From Bacteroidia bacterium (lineage in GTDB: Bacteria; Bacteroidota; Bacteroidia; B-17B0; Aurantibacillaceae), in NCBI GenBank assembly GCA_026003255.1, contig BPGX01000001.1:124001-188000 (forward strand): 64,000 nt of DNA, written 5' to 3'. The translations under genes and the position numbers were made by a program. Below the pieces are notes generated by a model that had not been told where the DNA came from, did not search any database, and saw only the letters and a list, made by a program, of their open reading frames with translations. Below, piece after piece: positions 52,844-62,128 of this stretch. The stretch's first letter is position 1. Each line of letters begins with the position of its first letter.

Positions 52844-55351
52844 TTAAAACTGAAAATACAAACGTAAATTTAATTGTCTATTTGTTAAATAGTTAGGAAC
52901 AGCGTAAGATCTTCCGGTTACATCTTTTAGCCAGGTATAAGAAACCGTATTATTCACCTGCAATAAATTAAAAACTTCTATAAATAACCATGCATTTTCA
53001 ATATGATTAAAAATATTCTTTGATTTTTTTTCTCTTTCTGGTTTAATGAATTGATAGGCAAAACCTATATCTACTCTTCTGTAAAAAGGCATTCTTTGTG
53101 TTTGTTCCCATCGTTGATGATTGGGCGGTCCAAAAGGCAAACCAGTTCCAAATATTAAATTCATATTCATCTTAAAGTTAGGAAGCTTGGGCAGGTAATC
53201 CTGGAAAAATAAATTGAAAGTTAGCAACTTATCAGTAGGTCTCGGAATATAACCCGGATCAATTTTTACGCTGTCTGTTTTTACTTGATCAAATGTATAA
53301 CCGGGAATAATTTGTTGTCCATCTTTGTTGTAATATATGTAATGAACATAATCTGGACTTTTTTCCATCGTTCGTAACAATCCCACTGAAAGCCAGCTTT
53401 CAAGTCCTTTTACAAATTCGCCAGTAATTCTAAAATCCGCACCGGCAGCATAACCGGTAGCATTATTATTTGCAAAGTAACGAATACGCACATTATCAAT
53501 TTCATAAGGTATTAACTGATTGAGGCGCTTGTAATACGCCGCCATACTTAACTTGAATGGACGATTCCATAATTTAAGATCTTTATCAGCCGATAAAACT
53601 AAATGAATGGACTGTTGTGCTTTTAAATTTAGATGTAAATTGCCCTGTATATCTCTTAACTCCCGATAAAATGGTGGTTGGTAATAAAAGCCAGAAGAAA
53701 ATTTAATCAACCAGGGGCTATACAAATCTGGTTTGTATGCAATCGTTGTTCTTGGTGAAAACACATATTGTTGATTCACTGTCCAATAATTACCACGAAT
53801 TCCAAAGGTTACATACCATTTATTTTCATCACTTGTATTTTCCCAATTCATTTGATGATAGTGCATAAAACGGAAAGAAGATAAACTGTTTTTTGTTTTG
53901 TATACATCGTTAAGTTGAATATCATTAGGATTATAGGGCAAGCTATAACCAGCGGAGTCATTATATCTCCACTCATTTAATTTATCATCTATTTGTTCGT
54001 ATTGAAAACGAATGCCATTGAGTATTTGTATTTTAGAGTTATATTGATAACTGGCTTTTATTTCAGATGAAGTGACTTGTGCTTTTAATTTATTTCTGCC
54101 ATTTTCAATATAAGTTCCCACACCACGATTAAATGCTACTTGAGCAAAATTTTCACTAGCCGGGTCAGCTTCCAATTGGTCAATTAGATATTGTCCTTGA
54201 ACGGTGTACAATTCATTCTCATTCGTAAAATAATGTGAATTGATCCACTTTATTTTCAATCTATCGGAAGGTTTGAAAGTCAAACTGGCGGCATTAACCA
54301 GTGTTCTGTATTGCATTTTGGATTGACCATCAAAATAAACAGTAAGTCGCAAAGCGTTGTTGACTGTTCCAAAGTCCGTTTCTCGCGTAGCAGGAATTAC
54401 TAAAAAAAGATTATCAGAATAAATACTTAAAATTTCTGCAGAAAATTTCGGTGAGAAATTAAAATTCAAAAATAATTGTGCATCCCAAAAAGTAGGGCGA
54501 TAATCCCCTTTTGTATCCAAGGTTTTCAAAAGATATTGATTGGATTTATAGCGAGCACCGAATGACCAGCCCAATAAGTGATTTTTCGTAATTCCTTCAA
54601 GATGTAAATTGTTCACCAATAATCCAGCGGATGCAGTGCCCTTAAATTTTGTAGGACGACGATATTGGATGTCCAAAACAGAAGAAAGTTTATCGCCATA
54701 TTTTGCTTCAAATCCGCCGGCCGAAAATTGCATACTTTGAACCATTTCAGGATTAGGCAAACTCAATCCTTCCTGCATTCCGCTTCTAACAAGGAATGGG
54801 CGATAAATTTCAATATCGTTGATGTATGTGAGATTTTCATCGTAATTTCCACCTCTCACAGAATACGCAGAAGAAAGTTCATTATTACTTGTAACGCCCA
54901 TTTGTGTTTTAATAATATCCTCAATGTTTCCTGTAGCACTCGGTAATTTGAAAAATAATTGTGGCGAGATGCTTTGCATTTCAGTAGGTTGAGTTTGATA
55001 AACAACATTCACATCAGTGATGATATTTGAAAATTGCAATTCAACATTCATTGTTTGAGTTTCGTTTTCTTTGAGATAAACTATTCGTTGAATTTTTTTG
55101 TAACTGATGTTATAGAAAACTATGGTTATTTTTTTATTGGATGGAACTTGTAAAAAATATTCTCCTTTAGAATTAGTGATAGTTTGAAGTTTAGGTTCTT
55201 CCAGGACAACAACCTGAACATCTGCTATAGCATTGCCGGCTGTGTCTTTTACAATTCCTTTTATGGATGATACGTTTTGTGCAAACAAAAGATTAAAGAA
55301 GGATAATAAAACAAGAAAAAAAAATATCGTTACTCTTTTACACTTCATCAA
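52844..55351 (-). CDS. TonB-dependent receptor with carboxypeptidase-regulatory-like domain
   Basis: 835 residues. Signal peptide (IFFFLVLLSFFNLLFAQ); a ~85-residue carboxypeptidase-D-regulatory-like domain (SSIKGIVKDTAGNAIADVQV); plug domain with PSATGNIEDIIKTQMGV and YSVRGGNYDENLTYINDIEI; then a 22-strand-type barrel ending in LNLRLYFQF with a terminal Phe. Imports a large ligand through the outer membrane, powered by TonB. The substrate is unknown and there is no SusD partner beside it, so a SusCD system is unlikely. Confidence 0.9.
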   Translation of the reverse strand: MMKCKRVTIFFFLVLLSFFNLLFAQNVSSIKGIVKDTAGNAIADVQVVVLEEPKLQTITNSKGEYFLQVPSNKKITIVFYNISYKKIQRIVYLKENETQTMNVELQFSNIITDVNVVYQTQPTEMQSISPQLFFKLPSATGNIEDIIKTQMGVTSNNELSSAYSVRGGNYDENLTYINDIEIYRPFLVRSGMQEGLSLPNPEMVQSMQFSAGGFEAKYGDKLSSVLDIQYRRPTKFKGTASAGLLVNNLHLEGITKNHLLGWSFGARYKSNQYLLKTLDTKGDYRPTFWDAQLFLNFNFSPKFSAEILSIYSDNLFLVIPATRETDFGTVNNALRLTVYFDGQSKMQYRTLVNAASLTFKPSDRLKIKWINSHYFTNENELYTVQGQYLIDQLEADPASENFAQVAFNRGVGTYIENGRNKLKAQVTSSEIKASYQYNSKIQILNGIRFQYEQIDDKLNEWRYNDSAGYSLPYNPNDIQLNDVYKTKNSLSSFRFMHYHQMNWENTSDENKWYVTFGIRGNYWTVNQQYVFSPRTTIAYKPDLYSPWLIKFSSGFYYQPPFYRELRDIQGNLHLNLKAQQSIHLVLSADKDLKLWNRPFKLSMAAYYKRLNQLIPYEIDNVRIRYFANNNATGYAAGADFRITGEFVKGLESWLSVGLLRTMEKSPDYVHYIYYNKDGQQIIPGYTFDQVKTDSVKIDPGYIPRPTDKLLTFNLFFQDYLPKLPNFKMNMNLIFGTGLPFGPPNHQRWEQTQRMPFYRRVDIGFAYQFIKPEREKKSKNIFNHIENAWLFIEVFNLLQVNNTVSYTWLKDVTGRSYAVPNYLTNRQLNLRLYFQF

Positions 55352-55400
55352 GGGCTAAAATAAAGGAAATTATTGAAACGAAATAAGATGATATTTATTG

Positions 55401-56111
55401 CTATAAACTTAAAACATCCTTCATTTGAAAAACACCTTTTTTATCTTTAATAAACTCTGCTGCTAATACCGCTCCTAATGCAAAACCCTTACGGGAAAAA
55501 GCGTGATGGCTGATTGAAATTTCATCAATACTACTTTGATAATTTATTTGATGAAAACCTTTTTCATCGCCGGCACGGTTGGCGCGGATGTACAAGTTAT
55601 TCCCATCTTTTTGTAAATTCCAATTATTTTTTTGAGGATAATGTGGAAGGATCTGCTCAGCCAGTGTAATGGCTGTTCCGCTTGGTGCATCTTTTTTTTG
55701 CGTATGATGTACTTCTGTGATGCTTACATCATATTCCGGATATTGTTTTAAGAGCGAAGCAACGAATTGATTGATTTTAAAGAAGAGATTAACTCCAATA
55801 CTGAAATTTGAGGCATATAATAGCGCCTGATTGGATTCTAGACATAACTTTTTTATCTCTTCCAGATGTTCATACCAACCTGTAGTGCCTACTACGACTG
55901 GGATATTGGCATCAAAACATTTTTTGATATTTTCAACAGCAGCATGAGGTTGAGTAAATTCTATTGCTACATCTGCGTTCGCATTCTTTAAAGTTCCACT
56001 ATCCCATTTATCTTTAGATGTAAGTTTTAATACAATAGCGTGATTTCTACTGATGGCCACTTCTTCTATCATTTTGCCCATTTTCCCATATCCAATAAGA
56101 GCGATGTTCAT
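55401..56111 (-). CDS. dapB: 4-hydroxy-tetrahydrodipicolinate reductase
   Basis: 236 residues from ATG 56111; the upstream ATG (56168) lies in the preceding gene. Motifs: NAD(P)H-binding GYGKMGKMI at the N-terminus, FTQPHAAVENIKKC, VVGTTGW, and the catalytic EVHHTQKKDAPSGTA with His and Lys. It catalyses the NAD(P)H-dependent reduction step of the lysine and diaminopimelate pathway. A full -7 element lies 10 nt upstream. Confidence 0.96.
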   Translation of the reverse strand: MNIALIGYGKMGKMIEEVAISRNHAIVLKLTSKDKWDSGTLKNANADVAIEFTQPHAAVENIKKCFDANIPVVVGTTGWYEHLEEIKKLCLESNQALLYASNFSIGVNLFFKINQFVASLLKQYPEYDVSITEVHHTQKKDAPSGTAITLAEQILPHYPQKNNWNLQKDGNNLYIRANRAGDEKGFHQINYQSSIDEISISHHAFSRKGFALGAVLAAEFIKDKKGVFQMKDVLSL

Positions 56112-56121
56112 AGTTTTTGGG

Positions 56122-56129
56122 CAAATATA
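56122..56129 (-). promoter_or_regulatory. Candidate -7 promoter element of dapB
   Basis: TATATTTG on the minus strand, 10 nt before the dapB ATG, in the 19-bp gap after the preceding methyltransferase gene. It suggests dapB has its own promoter. Confidence 0.45.
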
Positions 56130-56130
56130 G

Positions 56131-56952
56131 TTATGTTTTTTGAGCAACAATGATAATACTATTACCAAAAGGAAGAGATAGATTGCGTTTTATTAGTACA
56201 ACGTCTATCCGCATCATTTTGTAAAACAAATTATTTAACCAGTCCGGTATCATGAACTCTTGAATAACATCGTTTATAGTAACCTCTTCAAGTGATTTGT
56301 TTTTCTTTAAGAAGCGGGAAATTACGACAAAAGGGAAAAGAAAAGTTACAAAAGAAGAACAATAGGAAATTTTAAATCCTACTTTTTGTAGTTTTTGTTT
56401 TAATTCTTTTTGTGTATATCGACGTTTATGTTTTGCATAATCATCTAAATAGCTCCACATCCATTGGTATTGTGGTACGGTAATAAAAAAAAAGCCATTG
56501 GTTTTAAGAGAACTGTGTATGTTTTGCATAACAAGAACGTCTTCTTGAATATGTTCAATAACATCAAAAGCACCAATAGCATCGAACTCATTCTCAAAAG
56601 GCATGTTTAACGCATCCATTTGAATGAGTTCTATGTCGGATAATCTTTTTCTTACATTTTTCAATCCATCCAAGTAAATTTCAGACCCAACCAATTGATA
56701 GTTTAATTCTTTTAATCCCTTTAAAACATAACCATTTCCACAACCAATTTCAAGAACCTTCTTTTGATTATTGACACCAAGAAATTCATTAAATAATGCT
56801 TTAATTATTTCATTCCTGGCTTTAAACCAAAAATTATTTTCTTCCAAAGATGCTAACAAGTCAAACATATCCGGTGGGAAGCCCTCGTTTTGGTGAGCAA
56901 GTTCTGGGGCATAACATTTAAATCCTTCTATTTCTATGTAATTATTTTGCAT
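56131..56952 (-). CDS. SAM-dependent methyltransferase of the polysaccharide cluster
   Basis: 273 residues from ATG 56952. The AdoMet-binding site is KVLEIGCGNGYVLKG; IGAFDVIEHIQEDV and FFITVPQYQWMWSYLDD follow, as in class I methyltransferases acting on lipids, quinones or sugars. The start overlaps the preceding aminotransferase by 11 bp, so it belongs to that operon. The target is unknown. Confidence 0.85.
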   Translation of the reverse strand: MQNNYIEIEGFKCYAPELAHQNEGFPPDMFDLLASLEENNFWFKARNEIIKALFNEFLGVNNQKKVLEIGCGNGYVLKGLKELNYQLVGSEIYLDGLKNVRKRLSDIELIQMDALNMPFENEFDAIGAFDVIEHIQEDVLVMQNIHSSLKTNGFFFITVPQYQWMWSYLDDYAKHKRRYTQKELKQKLQKVGFKISYCSSFVTFLFPFVVISRFLKKNKSLEEVTINDVIQEFMIPDWLNNLFYKMMRIDVVLIKRNLSLPFGNSIIIVAQKT

Positions 56953-58099
56953 GAAAAAATATTTTAATAGTATCAACAATGTAACCTAAATCTTCATTTG
57001 TCAAATCAAAATAGAATGGTAATCGCACAAGATTATCCGAAAACATATCCGAGTTAGGTAATTCTCTTCCATCATGTTTATCTTTATAAAACTCTGACTT
57101 GTGTAATGACAAATAATGAAAAACCGCCTGAATGCCCTGTGTTTTCAAGTATTCTATCAGTTTTGCTCTTTCCTCTAACGAACGACAAAGAATATAAAAC
57201 ATGTGGGCATTATTAGTTGCATAAGGAGGAATGTATGGCAAGCGAATAAATCCTTTTTCTTCTAATTCCTTCAAATGTTCATAATAATAGTTCCAGATAA
57301 ATAGCCGTTTTTGTTGAATTTGTTCTAAATGTTCTAATTGAGCATACAAAAACGCTGCATTCAATTCAGAAGGTAAAAAAGAAGACCCCACATCTACCCA
57401 GCCATATTTATTGACTTCACCGCGAAAGAAAGCCGATCGGTTTGTTCCTTTTTCCCAGATTATTTCTGCTCTTTTTTCAAATCGTTCGTCGTTTACCACA
57501 AGCATTCCACCTTCTCCACAAATGACATTTTTTGTTTCATGAAATGAAAATGCTGCCAGATGCCCAATACTTCCCAGAGGTATTTTTTTGTTGATTTCGT
57601 CAATATAATAACTATCTATACATTGCGCAGCATCTTCTATGAGGTATAAATTATACCTTTGAACAAGATCTTTAATTTTTTTCATATCGTTAGCCACGCC
57701 TGCATAATGCATAACAACAATGGCTTTTGTTTTTGACGTGATAAGGGATTCGATTTTATCTGCATCCATGTTAGGATGATGGTTGTATGAATCAGCAAAT
57801 ATAATTTTTGCGCCACGCAGAACAAAAGCATTAGCAGTACTCACAAAGGTATATGAAGGCATAATGACTTCATCGCCCGGTTGAGTATTGATAAGAAGAG
57901 CACACATTTCTAATGCATCTGTGCAGGAAGATGTGAGTAAAACTTTTTTGAAACCATATCTATCTTGAAAAAATTTATGACAAAGTTTAGTATACTTTCC
58001 ATTTCCGGAAAGTTGCTTATTAAAAACGGCGTCATAAATGTAATGCACTTCTTTGCCGGTGAGATGGGGGGTGTTGAAAGTTATGTTCTTTTGGTTCAT
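56942..58099 (-). CDS. wecE: dTDP-4-amino-4,6-dideoxygalactose transaminase (WecE/RffA-like)
   Basis: 385 residues. Stretches match the E. coli enzyme nearly word for word: VLLTSSCTDALEMCALL, PGDEVIMPSYTFVSTANAFV, LRGAKIIFADS, VVMHYAGVAND, and the PLP-lysine site AAFSFHETKNVICGEGG (Lys). It forms dTDP-4-amino-4,6-dideoxy-D-galactose, a surface sugar precursor. It overlaps the upstream ATP-grasp gene by 4 bp (ATGA). Confidence 0.93.
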   Translation of the reverse strand: MNQKNITFNTPHLTGKEVHYIYDAVFNKQLSGNGKYTKLCHKFFQDRYGFKKVLLTSSCTDALEMCALLINTQPGDEVIMPSYTFVSTANAFVLRGAKIIFADSYNHHPNMDADKIESLITSKTKAIVVMHYAGVANDMKKIKDLVQRYNLYLIEDAAQCIDSYYIDEINKKIPLGSIGHLAAFSFHETKNVICGEGGMLVVNDERFEKRAEIIWEKGTNRSAFFRGEVNKYGWVDVGSSFLPSELNAAFLYAQLEHLEQIQQKRLFIWNYYYEHLKELEEKGFIRLPYIPPYATNNAHMFYILCRSLEERAKLIEYLKTQGIQAVFHYLSLHKSEFYKDKHDGRELPNSDMFSDNLVRLPFYFDLTNEDLGYIVDTIKIFFHAK

Positions 58100-59736
58100 A
58101 AATATGATTTTAACTCATTAAGATCATTAATCCTGATAATTGAAGTATATTTATTAAATAAAAAAACTTCTGAAGTATTAAATAAAGGAATATTTTGTAG
58201 GTAAAAAGAGTATGCATAACCGGCTTTAATGGATGGTAAAATATCATTAGTTAAACTATCTCCAACCATAACTAAACTATCGTTGCTAATATTGTATTTC
58301 AAATGAATTAAATTAAAAAAGTTTATATCTTTCTTTGTTGTAATAAAATCTTCACTAATAAAAATGTCATCAAAATAATGCTCTAAATTAGCAAGATGAA
58401 TTTTTATTCGTTGAGATTTTGAAGGGTTTTCAGTAAGTATAAATAATTTGTATTTTTTTTTCTTAAGATAATTAAGTAAAGAATATACATGATTTTTTAT
58501 GACTATAGTATCAGGAAAACATGTCCTATAAATATCTATTAAAACTTGCTTTTCAATATTTAGTTTAAATCGTTCGATGAGAAGATCAATAAAAACATCT
58601 AATTTTTTTTGTTCTATCAGTTCTAAAGCAAATTCACAATAGTGATCGTAACTTTTTATATATTTATGTAAAAATTTGCTATAAAAAATACTTGCTCTAT
58701 CAAGGAAAAATTTGTTTTGATCAATTAAAGTATTATCTAAATCAAACACAATCCCTTTTATTTTCTCCTTATTGATTTTAGGTAACCATTTTTCTTCAAT
58801 ATACCTAACGCATTTGCCTTTGAAGTTTATTGGGTAAGATTGAATATCATTAACTCTGGAAAAAACATTATTAATGATTTGTAGATTATTTGATGGGATT
58901 AATGAAGACGTCCCCATTCTAGGATTTACATCGGAAATAAATAATTGCTCATTTGCCGACAAAACTTGTATGTTATAAAAACCATAAAACTTTGAATTAG
59001 AAAAAACCTGTTTTATCTTATTTATTATCTTTTCATGTGACTGCAAATAAGTAATATCGTGATATTCCGATATAACGGCAAATCCACTGAAAATTTTTAT
59101 TCTTTTTCTTATCTGAAAATCTGAAACATTGCCATTATAGGATACTGAAAAATCATAAGAAAATTCTTCAAAAGATTCCAAATAAGGCACGAAAACATAT
59201 TTATTTACATCATATTTACTGTTTGATGACAAAAAAATTTTTTCAAAATCATTAAAAGTATCAAGCTTCATACAATTTCTTCCACCCCAATCATCGTTTT
59301 TCTTAACAAACAATGGATAACTCTCTTTTTTATATGGATTTACAACATTTTGAATAGGTAATCCATTTTCTTGAAAATAATTTATTGTTTTTTTCTTATC
59401 AAGAAAGATTCCAACGATTTCTGGTGATGGACATATTATTTGACAATTATATGATTGAATGAAATCATCTTTTAATTCTGAAAGAATCTTTAAATCAATG
59501 GCCGTTGCGGGTAAAACATATTTGATAGAATTTTTCTCAACAATATTTTTAATAAAATTCACATAATTTTTTTCTTCACTTACTGGCGGGGATATAAAAT
59601 AATCATCTACAAAATACTTAGAAATATTATCTTCAAAAAAATCTATAACACAAATTTGAATATCCTTCGAAAATGCTTTGAGATTTTTAATCAATGTCAA
59701 ACCTTGAATGCCACCACCACAAGTTATTAAAATCAT
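58096..59736 (-). CDS. ATP-grasp ligase fused to a HAD phosphatase
   Basis: 546 residues. The N-terminal ~310 residues are a PylC/CarB-like ATP-grasp domain: MILITCGGGIQGLTLI, LDKKKTINYFQENGLP, YPLFVKKNDDWGGRN and SDVNPRMGTSSLIP (metal ligands). The C-terminal ~210 residues are a HAD phosphatase: DLDNTLID, ILTENPSKSQRI and VMVGDSLTNDI, all four motifs seen. The likely role is a ligase or phosphatase that modifies a sugar or amino acid of the polysaccharide. No known enzyme is identified. The gene overlaps its neighbours by 4 bp on both sides. Confidence 0.82.
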   Translation of the reverse strand: MILITCGGGIQGLTLIKNLKAFSKDIQICVIDFFEDNISKYFVDDYFISPPVSEEKNYVNFIKNIVEKNSIKYVLPATAIDLKILSELKDDFIQSYNCQIICPSPEIVGIFLDKKKTINYFQENGLPIQNVVNPYKKESYPLFVKKNDDWGGRNCMKLDTFNDFEKIFLSSNSKYDVNKYVFVPYLESFEEFSYDFSVSYNGNVSDFQIRKRIKIFSGFAVISEYHDITYLQSHEKIINKIKQVFSNSKFYGFYNIQVLSANEQLFISDVNPRMGTSSLIPSNNLQIINNVFSRVNDIQSYPINFKGKCVRYIEEKWLPKINKEKIKGIVFDLDNTLIDQNKFFLDRASIFYSKFLHKYIKSYDHYCEFALELIEQKKLDVFIDLLIERFKLNIEKQVLIDIYRTCFPDTIVIKNHVYSLLNYLKKKKYKLFILTENPSKSQRIKIHLANLEHYFDDIFISEDFITTKKDINFFNLIHLKYNISNDSLVMVGDSLTNDILPSIKAGYAYSFYLQNIPLFNTSEVFLFNKYTSIIRINDLNELKSYL

Positions 59737-60488
59737 ATTTTTAAAGCTTCTACATAAATTGCATTAGAAATCTCTGGATAATTCTTTCCGATTTTTAGAA
59801 GTGCCTGGTATAATCTCTCATTAAAATTTAATGTTTTCATTTGTGCCGTTGTAATTGGTTTAAGCATTATTCCTTTGATGTTATCATATTTAAGTCCACA
59901 TTCTGTAATTAAATTTAAAATTTTTGGTAAATCAAAATATCTTTTATGACCTAATTCTATATCTGCTGGACTTAAAGCATATAAGTCGGCTAATAGTCCA
60001 GCTTCATAACCAATCAATCTATGTAGTGAACGAGCATTTGGTACACCTATACAAATCACACCATTCGGACTTAAAAAGTTTTTATACCTCTCTAATATTT
60101 GATGCGGATTATCTACATGTTCAAGTATAAAACCCATTTCAATTAAATCGTACAAGGTTTTTGATTCAAATTCCTCAAAGTAAGAATGAATAATATTCAG
60201 TGAATCTAAATTACTCAAACCATTATCTTTTAAGAAATTCTTTATTATGGCATCAGATCCCTCTATTATATCATATTTCTTTATTACATTTTTCTTTAAA
60301 TATTTCAGAATGGTACTTGATACAATTTCATATCCAATACCTAAACTTAAAACATTTTGAGGTAATGTTATTTTAATTTTTTCATCCAAAAATTCTGAAA
60401 ACTTACCAATAATAAGTGTATTCTCATCAAAGAATTGAAACCCTTTCTGATAAGCAGTAATATGTTGATTGAGTTTTTCTTTTTCCAT
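59733..60488 (-). CDS. Class I SAM-dependent methyltransferase
   Basis: 251 residues. AdoMet-binding NVLSLGIGYEIVSSTIL, IEGSDAIIKNFLKDNG, EMGFILEHVDNPHQILERYK and ICIGVPNARSLHRLIG identify the class I fold. Probably methylates a sugar or lipid intermediate in the cluster. It is coupled to the ATP-grasp gene by a 4-bp overlap and lies 10 bp after the glycosyltransferase. Confidence 0.83.
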   Translation of the reverse strand: MEKEKLNQHITAYQKGFQFFDENTLIIGKFSEFLDEKIKITLPQNVLSLGIGYEIVSSTILKYLKKNVIKKYDIIEGSDAIIKNFLKDNGLSNLDSLNIIHSYFEEFESKTLYDLIEMGFILEHVDNPHQILERYKNFLSPNGVICIGVPNARSLHRLIGYEAGLLADLYALSPADIELGHKRYFDLPKILNLITECGLKYDNIKGIMLKPITTAQMKTLNFNERLYQALLKIGKNYPEISNAIYVEALKI

Positions 60489-60498
60489 AAATTAAGTT

Positions 60499-61440
60499 TT
60501 AATAAATATTTTTTATGATATACAATGGTCTATTTTTAACCTGATTAAATATTTTTCCAATATAAACACCTATTAATCCTACGCACAGCATGTTTAATCC
60601 AATAGAAAAGGATAGTGCTAACATAATGGAAGTATACCCACTTAAAATATACTCTGTGTATAACAATTTTCTAATAAGCAAAAACAAAGCATAAATAAAA
60701 GAAAAAAAAGTTGTAGTGATACCAATAGTAAATAAATAATATAATGGCCTTTCTGAAAATGATGTAATAGCATCTAATGCTAATTTAATTCTTTTTTTAA
60801 CGGAATACGTACTTTCTTTTCTTAATTTTTTACGAACAACTTCAACCCCTTGTCCATTAAATCCTACCCATAAATATATTCCCCCCATAAATAAATTTCT
60901 ATCTCCCACACTTGTAATTGCAACACTAACATCTTTTCTCATAAGTCGTTCTGTTGTAATATTGGATTCAAATTTAAATCCAGATAACACTGAAAATAAA
61001 TTCCAGAAAAAACCTGATAAATATCCTAACACTCTATCTTCTCGTTTAACTAAATAACCATAAATATAATCTAAATGACGGTTGGAAATAAGTATTTCAT
61101 AAAATTTCTTTAAATTTAATGTATCTACTTCTAGATCACTATCGGCAAGATATATTAATTCTCCAGTAGCCAAACTCATTCCAGCAAAAAATGCAATATG
61201 ATGCCCGAAATTCCTTGAAAAATCAATAACTTTAAGTTTATCTCCCAATTCCTTTTTAAATTCAAGCGTTTTCTCTAATGAATTGTCAGGTGAACCATCA
61301 TTTACAATAACAAACTCAAAATCTTCTATGCCGATTTCTTTTAATACTTTTAAGTATTCAGTTATGAATGTTCCAATGGTCCCTTCGGATTTATATAATG
61401 TTGTTACTATGCTAATTTTTGTCTGGCTCATTCTTGACAT
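60499..61440 (-). CDS. Family 2 glycosyltransferase with two C-terminal membrane helices
   Basis: 313 residues. GT-A domain: SIVTTLYKSEGTIGTFI, FVIVNDGSPDNSLE, VIDFSRNFGHHIAFFAGM and LIYLADSDLEVD (metal-binding DxD). Two hydrophobic segments near residues 230-300 anchor it. This is the GtrB/ArnC/DPM1 type that moves a sugar onto polyprenyl phosphate. Overlaps the WbqC gene by 29 bp. Confidence 0.9.
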   Translation of the reverse strand: MSRMSQTKISIVTTLYKSEGTIGTFITEYLKVLKEIGIEDFEFVIVNDGSPDNSLEKTLEFKKELGDKLKVIDFSRNFGHHIAFFAGMSLATGELIYLADSDLEVDTLNLKKFYEILISNRHLDYIYGYLVKREDRVLGYLSGFFWNLFSVLSGFKFESNITTERLMRKDVSVAITSVGDRNLFMGGIYLWVGFNGQGVEVVRKKLRKESTYSVKKRIKLALDAITSFSERPLYYLFTIGITTTFFSFIYALFLLIRKLLYTEYILSGYTSIMLALSFSIGLNMLCVGLIGVYIGKIFNQVKNRPLYIIKNIY

Positions 61441-62128
61441 ATTTTAGATATTTCCAGCTTTCTTTCCCCTCATTCAACAATAAATCAATAATACTTACTC
61501 CGTGCTCAAATGGCGGAAAAAGTTGTGTATATTCCTTATACCCACTAAAATCCAACCAATGCACTTTTATCCCATGTTCTTCAAATAAATTCTCATCTAA
61601 ATAGTTTTTCGCAGCTGGACCAGAATAATAATCCGTTGCACCAGCCAACTTGCAAATCTCTATCAATCGCAGGTTTTTATCTTCAGATTTATAAGGATAT
61701 TCCCATGAAAATTTCATTGTCGTTTTAATGTTTAAAAACCGGCATATTTTCTGCAAAAATAAAAAATTTACTTCTGATAAATAATCCAATTTTTCTACTT
61801 GCAGATAAATCTCTTCTAAAAATGGAAATACTTCTTTAAAACATCTTGCTTTCGCATAATTAAATTGTATGGTTTTCAAATGATCCTTTACCCATTTTTT
61901 ATTACTTACTCTTGTTTCTTTAATTTTTTGATAAAATTTGCCTTTTACTTCAACTGGAATAGTGAGCCACTTCAATCCTTGTGAAGTTTTAATAAGATTT
62001 CTATTTCTCCAATCCCGACGCGTATACTGCACTTCATCATAAAGAACAAATTCATCCACTAATGCAATAGAATCAAAATACCCTTTCCAGGGAATGTAAT
62101 TAGATTGAGTGATGATGATTTTTTTCAT
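61412..62128 (-). CDS. WbqC-like family protein
   Basis: 238 residues from ATG 62128. Typical WbqC start (ITQSNYIPWKGYFDSIALVD, VLYDEVQYTRRDWRNRN) and TIPVEVKGKFYQKI; the end has HGIKVHWLDFSGYKEYTQLF. The family is common in O-antigen and capsule clusters, but its reaction has not been established to my knowledge. The 5' end overlaps the preceding membrane-protein gene by 29 bp. Confidence 0.9.
   Translation of the reverse strand: MKKIIITQSNYIPWKGYFDSIALVDEFVLYDEVQYTRRDWRNRNLIKTSQGLKWLTIPVEVKGKFYQKIKETRVSNKKWVKDHLKTIQFNYAKARCFKEVFPFLEEIYLQVEKLDYLSEVNFLFLQKICRFLNIKTTMKFSWEYPYKSEDKNLRLIEICKLAGATDYYSGPAAKNYLDENLFEEHGIKVHWLDFSGYKEYTQLFPPFEHGVSIIDLLLNEGKESWKYLKYVKNEPDKN

Noticed and set aside
52844-55351. 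SusC-type glycan importer
   Set aside because: No SusD gene lies next to it, and the length (835 residues) is shorter than typical SusC proteins.
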